24,540 nt of DNA from PNKC01 sp039917655 (GCA_039917655.1 JBDSJC010000156.1:1-24540), one strand, 5' to 3'. Positions 16,358-23,837 are shown, counted from the first letter of the stretch. Numbers and translations: made by a program. The notes: a model not told the origin generated them from the letters alone.

Positions 16358-16385
16358 TTGACAGCGGCGTGCCGCCCCCTACGAT
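16358..16385 (+). promoter_or_regulatory. Sigma-70-type promoter for the 101-residue gene
   Basis: The -35 box is a perfect TTGACA (16358-16363). The -10 box is TACGAT (16380-16385) after a 16-base spacer. Transcription would start near 16392, about 48 bases before the TTG start at 16440. This is the best-formed promoter in the window. Confidence 0.6.
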
Positions 16386-16439
16386 TATCTGGCCCTCAGC
16401 TCCTTATTTTCACTGCTGCGGGATAGAAGGAGTAGTAAC

Positions 16440-16745
16440 TTGGCGGAATTGCAGCAGATTGCGGATCAGTTCGCGAAGGATCTCGCGGCGCAGAACATCG
16501 CTGGCCTGATGATGGCCTTCACCCCTACCGGCATGGGTCAAGCGATGGCCCTTCAGTCCCAGATGGCCGCCGCTGGGCCGCCGCCGGCAAACGCCGAGGT
16601 GGTTGTTGAAGTAACTGGCACCGAAGGGGCGACCTCGCTCGTCGACATCATCTTCAAGGGCGACGATGGGTCGCGGACGATCGCCACCAAGTGGATCGAC
16701 GTGGCCGGGGCGTGGAAGGTGGATGCCATCGGCCTGAAAGCGTAA
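16440..16745 (+). CDS. Small 101-residue protein, possibly NTF2/SnoaL-like; function unknown
   Basis: The start is TTG 16440, chosen because AGAAGGAG (16426-16433) sits at ideal distance. The product begins with an amphipathic helix (LQQIADQFAKDLAAQNIAGL), then a Met/Ala-rich middle and a beta-rich half (EVVVEVTG, TSLVDIIFKGDDGSRT, WIDVAGAWKVDAIGL). A helix followed by strands and a W-k-V-d end is what a small NTF2/SnoaL-like protein would show, but I cannot confirm a family. There is no signal peptide. It has its own promoter, an upstream palindrome and a strong terminator, so it is an independently regulated single-gene unit. Confidence 0.7.
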   Translation: MAELQQIADQFAKDLAAQNIAGLMMAFTPTGMGQAMALQSQMAAAGPPPANAEVVVEVTGTEGATSLVDIIFKGDDGSRTIATKWIDVAGAWKVDAIGLKA

Positions 16746-16769
16746 GCGCCCCTACCGTGAACGAACTCC

Positions 16770-16806
16770 AAGGAGCCTTTTCTCGGAAAAGGCTCCTTCT
16801 CTTTTT
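16770..16806 (+). terminator. Strong intrinsic terminator after the 101-residue gene
   Basis: A perfect 12-bp stem, AAGGAGCCTTTT (16770-16781) with AAAAGGCTCCTT (16787-16798), has a 5-base loop. It is followed by CTCTTTTT. It lies 24 bases after the stop codon and insulates the UbiB-like gene downstream. Confidence 0.92.
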
Positions 16807-16833
16807 ACCACCCAACCCGCTACGCTCGAAGCA

Positions 16834-18192
16834 ATGGCCTCAACACTTACAGGCGCAAAGCCCCTTCCAGTTCACTTCCGTATTCAGCGCTTCCTGCTCG
16901 TTGGCTGGAACTTCCTGATGGTCTACCTCTCCTACAAGCGTATCCAGCGCAACAAGAAGCTGGTTCCGGCTGAGCGCGAGCGGCGCTATCGTCGCGCGCA
17001 CCAACAGAATGCCCAGCGCATCTATCGCCTCGCCATCCGCATGGAGGGGCTGATGATCAAGACCTGCCAGTTCATCAGCAGCCGAGCCGATGTTGCGCCA
17101 CCCGAGTACGTCTCTGTCCTCAGCCGTCTACAGGACAAGGTTCCGGCGAGGTCGTTTCCGGAAGTCGAAGGACAGATCCTGCGCGAACTGGGCCAGCGGC
17201 CAGATGAGCTGTTCGACGCCTTTGCGCGCAAGCCAATCGCTGCCGCCTCCCTGGCCCAGGTCCACCGCGCCCGAACGAAGGACGGCCGGGATGTGGCGGT
17301 CAAGGTGCAGTACCCCGGAATCGACCGGGTGTTGGAGACCGACCTGCGCAACATCGGCATCCTCGTGCGTGTCCTTGCGCGAATCGAGAAGAACTTCGAT
17401 TTCCGCGTATTGATGAACGAGATGAACAAGGACATGCCGCGCGAGCTTGACTTCGTCCTCGAAGGGCACAGCGCGGAACGCGTGGCGCGGGACCTGGCGC
17501 ACCGCAAGGACGTGCGCATCCCCGAGATCGTCTGGGAACACTCGGCACGGCGGGTGCTGACGATGGAGTACATCGACGGGATCAAAATCTCCGACATCCC
17601 GCGGCTGGAAGCGGCGGGGATCGACGCCAACCAGGTGGCGCTAATCATGACCGAGGCGTACTGCGAGCAGATCCTGGTGCACGGCTATTTCCACGCGGAC
17701 CCGCATCCCGGCAACCTGTTCGTGCTGCCGGGGCCAGTAGTGGTGTTCCTCGATTTCGGTCTCTGCAAGGAGTTGCCGGAAGGGTTCCGGCTGAACTACG
17801 CACGGCTCGTCACCGCGTTGATCTCACAGGACGAAGAGCAGATGGTCCTCGCGTTCCGGGCGCTTGGCTTCAAAACGAAGAGTGAGGACCCGCAGTCGCT
17901 TGTGGCGCTGGGCAAGTCATTCTTCGAATCCGCGGGTCCGGATTCGAAGCCGTACGTCGATGCCGAAGTGATGCCGGAAGTGAACGAGAGGCTGGCGAAA
18001 GTGTTGAACGCCAATCCGGTGACCGCCATCCCCGGCGACATCCTGCTGATCTTTCGCGTCATCGGGCTGATGAGCGGGCTACAGAAACGGCTAGATAGCC
18101 ACGTGAACATGGTCGATGCGATCCAACCCTACGCCGAAGAACAGGCCGCCAAGCTGCAGAAGCTGACGCCGGGCGAAGCCGCCGCGGGCTAG
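16834..18192 (+). CDS. ABC1/UbiB (AarF) family atypical kinase-like protein
   Basis: 452 residues from ATG 16834; no good ribosome-binding site is visible. Family motifs in order: KTCQFISSRADVAPPEYV (about 76-93) at the place of the KxGQ motif, the alanine-rich loop AAASLAQVHRA (about 136-146), VAVKVQYPGI with the ATP-site lysine (about 157), ELDFVLEGHSAERV, the catalytic HADPHPGN (Asp about 289), and the metal-binding DFG (about 307). UbiB-family proteins are ATPase/kinase-like and support quinone or other isoprenoid-lipid metabolism. The glycine of KxGQ is cysteine here, which is unusual. Long C-terminal transmembrane helices are not obvious. The gene converges on the J-like gene, with which it shares CTAG. 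Confidence 0.88.
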   Translation: MASTLTGAKPLPVHFRIQRFLLVGWNFLMVYLSYKRIQRNKKLVPAERERRYRRAHQQNAQRIYRLAIRMEGLMIKTCQFISSRADVAPPEYVSVLSRLQDKVPARSFPEVEGQILRELGQRPDELFDAFARKPIAAASLAQVHRARTKDGRDVAVKVQYPGIDRVLETDLRNIGILVRVLARIEKNFDFRVLMNEMNKDMPRELDFVLEGHSAERVARDLAHRKDVRIPEIVWEHSARRVLTMEYIDGIKISDIPRLEAAGIDANQVALIMTEAYCEQILVHGYFHADPHPGNLFVLPGPVVVFLDFGLCKELPEGFRLNYARLVTALISQDEEQMVLAFRALGFKTKSEDPQSLVALGKSFFESAGPDSKPYVDAEVMPEVNERLAKVLNANPVTAIPGDILLIFRVIGLMSGLQKRLDSHVNMVDAIQPYAEEQAAKLQKLTPGEAAAG

Positions 18193-18566
18193 AACAGCGT
18201 GCTGATCTGGTCCCAACCCACGTAGGCGAGCATTGCTCCCTGGCCGGCAACCACAAGGAAAAGAGCGCCGATGAGGATCCCCTCCTTCATCAACTTCCGG
18301 CGCAGGAGCGCCTCGTGGGCTTTTTGGGCGGAGGCTATTTCGCGGCTGAAGAACACGCGGTCGTATTCGCGGCGGAGTTCGGGCTTCGAAAGCACCGAAT
18401 AGGCTTCGTTCGCGCGGTTGAGGGCCGCTTTCGAACTGTCGTCCACCGCCATCTGCTTCGCGAGGTCGTCCGAAATGCGCGCGTAGGCGTTTTCGACGCC
18501 CATCAGGTCGGCGCGCGGGGGCAGGTTCAGAATGCCGTAGTAGTCGATTAGTTCGCCCTTGGCCAC
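18189..18566 (-). CDS. J-domain-like protein lacking HPD, with C-terminal membrane helix
   Basis: 125 residues from GTG 18566, with GAGAGGTG just upstream. The open frame extends further upstream into the tetR region but that part is not coding. The N-terminus looks like a J-domain: ELIDYYGILNLPPRA, an intervening helix, then ALNRANEAYSVLSKPELRREYDRVF. The HPD tripeptide that stimulates DnaK is absent: the corresponding loop (about 33-46) reads DDLAKQMAVDDSSK. A C-terminal hydrophobic segment (about 96-117) should anchor it in the membrane. It is therefore unlikely to be a standard Hsp40 and may act as a scaffold. It lies 56 bases downstream of tetR on the same strand and overlaps the UbiB-like gene tail to tail. 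Confidence 0.7.
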   Translation of the reverse strand: MAKGELIDYYGILNLPPRADLMGVENAYARISDDLAKQMAVDDSSKAALNRANEAYSVLSKPELRREYDRVFFSREIASAQKAHEALLRRKLMKEGILIGALFLVVAGQGAMLAYVGWDQISTLF

Positions 18567-18622
18567 GAGAACACCTCTCGTATATAGATCGGCGGGCGCG
18601 GCGAAATCCGGAGGGGTACGGG

Positions 18623-19228
18623 CTAACGTGGCGTGGAAAGACCACAAATGTAATAGCGCACCTGATTGAGCGGCGCTTCGCGGTCGATATCCGCACCACC
18701 GAAGACATGGGCGAGGATGAACATGTTGAGGATGCCCGTAATCGCCGTGGCGCAGGTGACCACGCTGTCCCGCCGGAACGCACCCATGTCCATGCCGTAG
18801 GCGACTATTTCGTCCAATGGCTGGCGGACGCGCTCGCCAAGCGTCCGCGCCAGGGTCTCCATTGGCACTCCGCCAAGCCCGAAGACCTCGCGCAGCACGA
18901 GGGCGATAATCTCCTCTTGCGCCAAGAAGTGCTCCAGGTAGCGTCCGCAATAGGCGATCACCTGTTCCTGGGGGGAAGCTTCGCCCGGCAGGCGGGAGCG
19001 GATAGCATCAGCCATCTCTTCGAGGATCTGCCGGACGATATTTCCGTAGAGACCCTCTTTCGAGCCGAAGTAGTAGTAGATCATCGGCTTCGTGGTCTGG
19101 GCGTCTTGAGAGATCTCGCGGAGAGAGGTCGCGGCAAAGCCCTTCTGGGAGAAGTGCCGCAAGGCGCTCGCGAAGATGCGGTCGCGGACCTCCGCCTCTT
19201 GCGTGAGAGGGTTCTGGGGTGGACTCAT
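18623..19228 (-). CDS. TetR family transcriptional regulator
   Basis: 201 residues from ATG 19228, with TGGAG upstream; the frame is open to 19441 but the extra part is not protein-like. The N-terminal helix-turn-helix domain is typical of TetR: RDRIFASALRHFSQKGFAAT, then SLREISQDAQTTKPMIYYYF and GSKEGLYGNIV (about 16-65). The C-terminal half is an all-helical ligand/dimer domain, with an ILNMFILAHVFGG segment. The ligand is unknown. It is followed by the J-like gene on the same strand and is divergent from the pyr operon. It may regulate itself and the J-like gene. An AGTATA at 19280-19285 gives TATACT on the minus strand, a candidate -10 box. Confidence 0.9.
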   Translation of the reverse strand: MSPPQNPLTQEAEVRDRIFASALRHFSQKGFAATSLREISQDAQTTKPMIYYYFGSKEGLYGNIVRQILEEMADAIRSRLPGEASPQEQVIAYCGRYLEHFLAQEEIIALVLREVFGLGGVPMETLARTLGERVRQPLDEIVAYGMDMGAFRRDSVVTCATAITGILNMFILAHVFGGADIDREAPLNQVRYYICGLSTPR

Positions 19229-19311
19229 TAAGGCTCCAGGATGACTGCGTTTGGGGTGGCTCGAAAGCCCGGAGCATTGAGTATAAACCGGCCAATCCCA
19301 GTGATCATCGC

Positions 19312-19350
19312 GTTGCCTTAGAACCCTGCATACGCTAACGTAAAGGCAAC
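19312..19350. repeat. 8-bp inverted repeat in the tetR-pyrR divergent region
   Basis: GTTGCCTT (19312-19319) and AAGGCAAC (19343-19350) are perfectly complementary, with 23 bases between them. The position suits a TetR operator or a leader-RNA stem ahead of pyrR. TTGCCT inside it also resembles a -35 box. The role is undetermined. Confidence 0.35.
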
Positions 19351-19355
19351 CTTTA

Positions 19356-19395
19356 ATGCGGTCCCGAGAGGCTGCAAAGGGAGGAGGACCGGCAT
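19356..19395 (+). promoter_or_regulatory. PyrR-binding RNA hairpin in the pyr operon leader
   Basis: The RNA GGUCCCGAGAGGCU (19360-19373) matches the PyrR-binding consensus ARUCCNGNGAGGYU at 13 of 14 positions. It lies in a hairpin: CGGTCC (19359-19364) pairs with GGACCG (19386-19391), extended by ATG/CAT after one bulged base. In Bacillus and Mycobacterium, PyrR bound to UMP recognises this element and lowers pyr expression. The element is 86 bases before the pyrR start. The consensus is quoted from memory of the PyrR literature. Confidence 0.75.
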
Positions 19396-19425
19396 GCCCG
19401 GCCAATATCCGCACACGTCCCGCCG

Positions 19426-19458
19426 CGCCTGCCCGCTCCACCTGGGGAGGCGATTTTT
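19426..19458 (+). terminator. Second pyr leader hairpin: sequesters the pyrR ribosome-binding site and ends in TTTTT
   Basis: CGCCTGCCC (19426-19434) pairs with GGGGAGGCG (19444-19452), with a single G-G mismatch and a 9-base loop. The stem buries the pyrR ribosome-binding site GGGGAGG (19444-19450). ATTTTT follows directly, and the ATG is at 19459. It may act as an attenuator-terminator or as a translation-blocking hairpin. GGGAGG also occurs at 19379-19384 inside the PyrR-binding hairpin, so CCTGCCC could pair with either copy. Confidence 0.55.
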
Positions 19459-20007
19459 ATGAGCGAGATCCCCTATCTCGGCCCCGATGAACTGAACCGG
19501 ACGCTGCGCCGGTTGGGCCACGAGATCATCGAAAACAACCACGGCACCGACCGGTTGATCCTGGTCGGACTGCTCTCACGCGGGTTCCCATTGGCGATGC
19601 GCCTGACGAAGGCGATCGAGGAGTTCGAAGCAGTGCTCGTGCCGGTCGGCAGCCTGGACATTGGTCTCTACCGGGACGATGTGACGCGGCGCGGCCCGGC
19701 GCCACGCATCCGCCCAAGCGATATCCCCGGCGACATTGATGGCAGCACCATCGTGCTGGTGGACGACGTCCTGTTCACCGGCCGGAGCATCCGGGCGGCG
19801 ATGGATGCGCTGCTCGATTTTGGCCGGCCGGCGCGCGTCCGCCTCGCGGTGCTTATCGACCGTGGGCATCGCGAACTTCCGATCCGGCCGGACTTCGTGG
19901 GCAAGAATATTCCGACTGCGTTGATCCAATCGGTGCAGGTACGGTTGAAGGAGATCGATGGCGAAGATGGCGTATACGTCCGCGGAGAGGAGGCTAGCGG
20001 TGCTTGA
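19459..20007 (+). CDS. pyrR: PyrR: pyrimidine operon regulatory protein / uracil phosphoribosyltransferase
   Basis: 182 residues from ATG 19459 with GGGGAGG eight bases upstream. PyrR is a bifunctional protein: it binds pyr leader RNA in response to UMP/PRPP and often has uracil phosphoribosyltransferase activity. The PRPP-binding motif IVLVDDVLFTGRSIRAAMDA (about 98-117) is diagnostic. The flanking LILVGLLSRGFPLA, GSLDIGLYRDD and VLIDRGHRELPIRPDFVGK are characteristic of PyrR. Length is normal. It heads the pyr operon, and the leader carries the matching RNA site, so it is very likely autoregulated. It overlaps pyrB by 8 bases. Confidence 0.96.
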   Translation: MSEIPYLGPDELNRTLRRLGHEIIENNHGTDRLILVGLLSRGFPLAMRLTKAIEEFEAVLVPVGSLDIGLYRDDVTRRGPAPRIRPSDIPGDIDGSTIVLVDDVLFTGRSIRAAMDALLDFGRPARVRLAVLIDRGHRELPIRPDFVGKNIPTALIQSVQVRLKEIDGEDGVYVRGEEASGA

Positions 20008-20983
20008 GACTCGTTCCGCCCCCCGCACGGCGCCCGAGGCGCTTACCACCTGGACCGCCAAAGACCTGCTCGATACGGACACGCTCTCCCTCGCTGAGAT
20101 CGACCTGATTATGGATACCGCCGAGGCCATGAGCGAGATACGCCAGCGGCCCGTGGCGCGCGTGGCGACTCTGCGCGGGGCGACGGTGGTTACGCTCTTC
20201 TACGAGCAGAGCACACGCACACGAGCGAGCTTCGAAGTGGCCGCCAAGGCGCTCGGCGCGGATGTCGTCAACCTGACCGCATCGGGCAGTTCAGTGGAGA
20301 AGGGCGAGTCGCTCATCGACACGGTACGCACGTTGGAGGCGATTGGGGCCGACGTTGTGGTGATGCGCCACGGTAAGTCTGGGGCGCCGTACCTCGCCGC
20401 CCGCAACACGAGGGCAAGCGTGATCAACGGCGGAGACGGCACGCACGCCCACCCCACGCAGGCGCTGCTCGACCTGTTCACCATGCGCCGGCACGTTGGC
20501 GACCTGGCAGGCAAAAAGGTGGTGATCGTCGGCGACGTGCTGCACAGCCGGGTAGCCCGCTCAAACCTCTGGTCGCTGATGGCCTGCGGGGCACACGTGG
20601 TGCTCTGCGGCCCAGCGACGCTAGTCCCGCGCACCTTGCAGGGGCGCAGCGAATCCGGCAGCTGCGAAGTGACAACAAACTTCGACGCCGCGCTTGGCGG
20701 CGCGGATGTGGTGATGGCGTTGCGCATGCAGCAGGAGCGCCAGGATGGGGGCCTCATCCCCTCCTTGCGTGAATACATCAACGGCTTTCAGCTCAACGCG
20801 CGGCGGTTGGCGCTGGCGCGACCGGGCGCGCTGGTCATGCACCCTGGCCCAATGAACGAAGGGATCGAGATCGCCCCAGAGATCGCCCATGGCGTAACCT
20901 CGGTCATCGAAGAGCAGGTGTCCAACGGGGTGGCTGTGCGCATGGCCGTGCTCTACCTGATGACGACAGCGAGGCGCCCGTGA
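20000..20983 (+). CDS. pyrB: Aspartate carbamoyltransferase catalytic subunit
   Basis: 327 residues from GTG 20000, which has AGGAGG upstream and overlaps pyrR by 8 bases (GTGCTTGA); the frame's earlier ATG at 19958 lies well inside pyrR. The enzyme condenses carbamoyl phosphate and aspartate to carbamoyl aspartate. The carbamoyl-phosphate site YEQSTRTRASFE (about 68-79), HPTQALLDLF, HSRVARSN and HPGPMNEGIE are all present. No pyrI regulatory chain is seen, so control probably relies on PyrR and on partner subunits such as PyrC. Cytoplasmic. Confidence 0.97.
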   Translation: MLETRSAPRTAPEALTTWTAKDLLDTDTLSLAEIDLIMDTAEAMSEIRQRPVARVATLRGATVVTLFYEQSTRTRASFEVAAKALGADVVNLTASGSSVEKGESLIDTVRTLEAIGADVVVMRHGKSGAPYLAARNTRASVINGGDGTHAHPTQALLDLFTMRRHVGDLAGKKVVIVGDVLHSRVARSNLWSLMACGAHVVLCGPATLVPRTLQGRSESGSCEVTTNFDAALGGADVVMALRMQQERQDGGLIPSLREYINGFQLNARRLALARPGALVMHPGPMNEGIEIAPEIAHGVTSVIEEQVSNGVAVRMAVLYLMTTARRP

Positions 20984-22305
20984 GCGAAGCGATTCTCATC
21001 CGTGGTGGCCGCGTGATTGACCCTGGCGCAGGCTTCGACGGCCAGGCTGACGTGCTCGTGCGCGAAGGCGTGGTGGCTGCGATCGGCGAGGGCCTGAGCA
21101 GGGAGGGCGTGCGCATCGTCGAGGCGCGGGGCTGCATCGTGGCTCCCGGCTTTATCGACCTCCACGCCCATCTACGGGAGCCTGGCTTCGAGCAGAAGGG
21201 CACCATCGCGACCGAGACAGCGGCCGCGTTGCGTGGTGGATTTACAACCATTTGCGCGATGCCAAACACGCTGCCTGCGCCCGATTCGGCCTCAATCGTC
21301 GAAGCGCTGCGGGAACGGATTGTGCGCGACGCCAGGGTGCGAGTGTTGCCCATCGGGTGCGTCACCCGTGCCCGCGAAGGGAAACAGCTTGCCGAACTTT
21401 CCGAGCTCGCTGCCGCCGGTTGCATCGCCTTCAGCGATGACGGCAGTCCGGTCGCCGATGGCTGGCTGATGCGTCATGCACTCGAACTTGCGGGTGCACT
21501 CGGCGTCCCGCTTTCCGAGCACTGCGACGACCCATCGCTCAACCACGGCGGGGTGATGAACGAAGGCGCGGTGAGCGAGCGGCTGGGGCTTTCGGGCCAG
21601 CCCGCGTCAGCGGAAGTTAGTGCTATCTCCCGCAACATCGCCCTCTGCGAGACCACCGGCGCCCGGCTGCACATCGCCCACGTCACCACCGCTCGTGGTC
21701 TCGAACTGGTTGCCGATGCCAAGCGCCGTGGGCTGCCGATTACGTGTGAGGTGACCCCGAGTCATCTCTTCTTGACCGAAGACGCCATTTTCGGCACAGG
21801 CAGGGCGCCAGCCTACGACACCAACGCAAAGATAAACCCGCCGCTGCGCACCGAGGCCGACCGCCAGGCGCTACTTCGCGGCGTCAACGAGGGAATCGTG
21901 GACGCGATCGCCACCGACCACGCGCCCCATGCCATCGAAGACAAGCTCTGCGAGTTTGAAGACGCGTCGCCCGGTATCTCCTGCTTCGAAACAGCGCTGG
22001 GGACGCTGATGACTTCGGTCGCGCGCGGCGAGCTGGCCCTTCCGGCGGTGTTGCGGGCTCTCACGATCAGGCCCGCGCGGGCGTTCGCCATCGACTCACG
22101 GATTCCGGGCGCCGGGTCGCTCACGATCAGCGTTTCTACAGACATCACCGTATTCAGCCCCACCGAAGGCTGGACGGTCGATCCACAGCGATTCGCCTCG
22201 AAGGGCCGAAACACTCCGTTGGGCGGGCAGGAACTCCAGGGACGCGTCCGCGCGGTAATCATCCGCGGCGCTCTCGCCCTGTTTGAGGAGGCTGCCCATG
22301 CTTGA
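20980..22305 (+). CDS. pyrC: Dihydroorotase (type I)
   Basis: 441 residues from GTG 20980, overlapping the pyrB stop as GTGA. It closes carbamoyl aspartate to dihydroorotate. Metal-binding DLHAHLREPG (His about 62 and 64), SDDGSPVAD (Asp about 153), EHCDD (His about 181), HIAHVTT and ATDHAPHA are all in place. TCEVTPSHLFLTED and NAKINPPLRTEADR are typical of type I dihydroorotase, which often assembles with aspartate carbamoyltransferase. Its end overlaps carA by 8 bases. Confidence 0.96.
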   Translation: MSEAILIRGGRVIDPGAGFDGQADVLVREGVVAAIGEGLSREGVRIVEARGCIVAPGFIDLHAHLREPGFEQKGTIATETAAALRGGFTTICAMPNTLPAPDSASIVEALRERIVRDARVRVLPIGCVTRAREGKQLAELSELAAAGCIAFSDDGSPVADGWLMRHALELAGALGVPLSEHCDDPSLNHGGVMNEGAVSERLGLSGQPASAEVSAISRNIALCETTGARLHIAHVTTARGLELVADAKRRGLPITCEVTPSHLFLTEDAIFGTGRAPAYDTNAKINPPLRTEADRQALLRGVNEGIVDAIATDHAPHAIEDKLCEFEDASPGISCFETALGTLMTSVARGELALPAVLRALTIRPARAFAIDSRIPGAGSLTISVSTDITVFSPTEGWTVDPQRFASKGRNTPLGGQELQGRVRAVIIRGALALFEEAAHA

Positions 22306-23389
22306 CGCACAGCTCGTGCTCGCGGATGGCAGCGTGTTCGAAGGGTCGTCGATCGGAGCCCCCGGCCACGCGGACGGCGAGGTCGTCTTCAATACCTCCA
22401 TGACCGGCTACCAGGAGATGCTCACCGACCCGTCGTATGCGGGACAGCTGCTCACCCTTACCTACCCGATCATCGGCAACTACGGGATCGACGCTGCGGT
22501 CGATGAGTCTTCGCGCATCCAGCCCACTGGTCTGATCGTGCGCGAGGCGGCAGTGAGCCCGAGCCATCTGCTTTCGACGGGCACAATTTCCAGCTACCTG
22601 AAGGAGCGGGGCGTGGTGGGCATCGAAGGCGTGGACACAAGAGCGATAACGCGCCGAATCCGCCAGCACGGCGTCATGCCCGGCACCATCACCACGCACG
22701 AGCCCGTCGCCGAAGCTCTCGAACGGCTGCGCTCTATGCCCGACTACGACAACGTGAACTGGGTTTCCACGGTGACGACCGCTAAGGCTTACGACTGGGA
22801 CCGCGCGCCAGGCCCGTATCGCGTCGCGCTACTAGATGGCGGCGTGAAGCGCAACATCATGCGTTCGCTAGCGGCGCGGGGTTGCTCAATCCGGATTTTC
22901 CCGGCGACCACCAGCGCAGCCGAGTTGCTGGCAACAAAGCCGGACGGCGTCGTCATTTCTCCAGGACCCGGCGACCCGCGCCTGCTTGATAGCATGGTCG
23001 ATGAAACCCGGCGGCTGATTGGCAAAGCGCCGCTGTTGGGAATCTGCCTGGGACACCAGGTGACCGCGCGAGCACTCGGTGCGGGCACGTTCAAGCTGCC
23101 GTTTGGCCACCGCGGCGGCAACCACCCGGTAAAAGACACGCTCACGGGGCATGTCACGGTCACCGCCCAGAATCACGGCTACGCGGTGGACGCCGACGGC
23201 CTTTCGGCGTCCGCGTACGTCAGCCACATCAATTTGAACGACCAGACGGTGGAGGGCATCGCCCTTCGCGATGAGCCACTTCTCACCATTCAGTATCATT
23301 CAGAAGCCTGCCCGGGGCCGCTCGACAACGCGGCGATCTTCGATCGCTTCGTGTCGATGATGGCCACCGTGCGTGGAGGGGTAACTTGA
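22298..23389 (+). CDS. carA: Carbamoyl-phosphate synthase small subunit (glutamine amidotransferase)
   Basis: 363 residues from ATG 22298, with GAGGAGG upstream and an 8-base overlap with pyrC (ATGCTTGA). It releases ammonia from glutamine for carbamoyl phosphate made by CarB. The N-terminal CarA domain has FNTSMTGYQEMLTDPSY. The class I amidotransferase has LGICLGHQ (nucleophile Cys about 250) and QYHSEACPGP (His about 334, Glu about 336). All catalytic residues are present. The stop overlaps the GNAT gene as TTGA. Unusually, two genes separate carA from carB. Confidence 0.97.
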   Translation: MLDAQLVLADGSVFEGSSIGAPGHADGEVVFNTSMTGYQEMLTDPSYAGQLLTLTYPIIGNYGIDAAVDESSRIQPTGLIVREAAVSPSHLLSTGTISSYLKERGVVGIEGVDTRAITRRIRQHGVMPGTITTHEPVAEALERLRSMPDYDNVNWVSTVTTAKAYDWDRAPGPYRVALLDGGVKRNIMRSLAARGCSIRIFPATTSAAELLATKPDGVVISPGPGDPRLLDSMVDETRRLIGKAPLLGICLGHQVTARALGAGTFKLPFGHRGGNHPVKDTLTGHVTVTAQNHGYAVDADGLSASAYVSHINLNDQTVEGIALRDEPLLTIQYHSEACPGPLDNAAIFDRFVSMMATVRGGVT

Positions 23390-23835
23390 CCAGAGCAACC
23401 GAGATCAGAAAAGCGACTGACGACGATGCCGAGGGAGTCGCGGCAATCGTCCGCGGCATCGGCAGCGAGAATGTGGGCCTGACGGGCGAATTCACCGCCG
23501 AGCGCGCGCGCGGCTGGATCCGCCGGCTGGGCGAGGAAGGCTGCCTCTTCATCGCGGTGGACGGCAGCATTCCTGTTGGCTTCGGCGCGCTCGATTTCGA
23601 CACCGCGGAGCCGGAAGCAGGGCTGCTCGGAGTGTGGGTGCTGCCGGACTACCGGCGCCACGGGCTGGCGACGGACCTCGCGGACGCGATTCTGGAGTTC
23701 GCCCGTGACCACAACTACAAGCGGATCCGTGGACGTCTGCCTGAAGGGAACGAACCGGCGCTCAGCTTTCTCTCATCGATCGGGGCGATGGTGCCCCTCC
23801 GCAACCCGGACATGACGTTCGACCTGCCTCTTTAG
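23386..23835 (+). CDS. GNAT-family N-acetyltransferase
   Basis: 149 residues from TTG 23386, overlapping the carA stop (TTGA), with GGAGGGG upstream. The GNAT fold is clear: EIRKATDDDAEGVAAIV at the start, then motif A LGVWVLPDYRRHGLATDLAD, with the acetyl-CoA-binding RRHGLA loop (about 90-95), and YKRIRGRLPEGNEPALSFLS. The substrate (protein, small molecule or antibiotic) is not deducible. Coupling to carA places it in the pyrimidine operon, but no GNAT step is known in that pathway. Confidence 0.85.
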   Translation: MTRATEIRKATDDDAEGVAAIVRGIGSENVGLTGEFTAERARGWIRRLGEEGCLFIAVDGSIPVGFGALDFDTAEPEAGLLGVWVLPDYRRHGLATDLADAILEFARDHNYKRIRGRLPEGNEPALSFLSSIGAMVPLRNPDMTFDLPL

Positions 23836-23837
23836 GA

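Noticed and set aside
16222..16509. Plus-strand 95-codon frame before the 101-residue gene
   Set aside because: It spans the palindrome and promoter and overlaps the real gene in another frame; its composition is not protein-like.
18707..19231. Plus-strand 174-codon frame opposite tetR
   Set aside because: It is antisense to a clear TetR gene and has no recognisable motifs.
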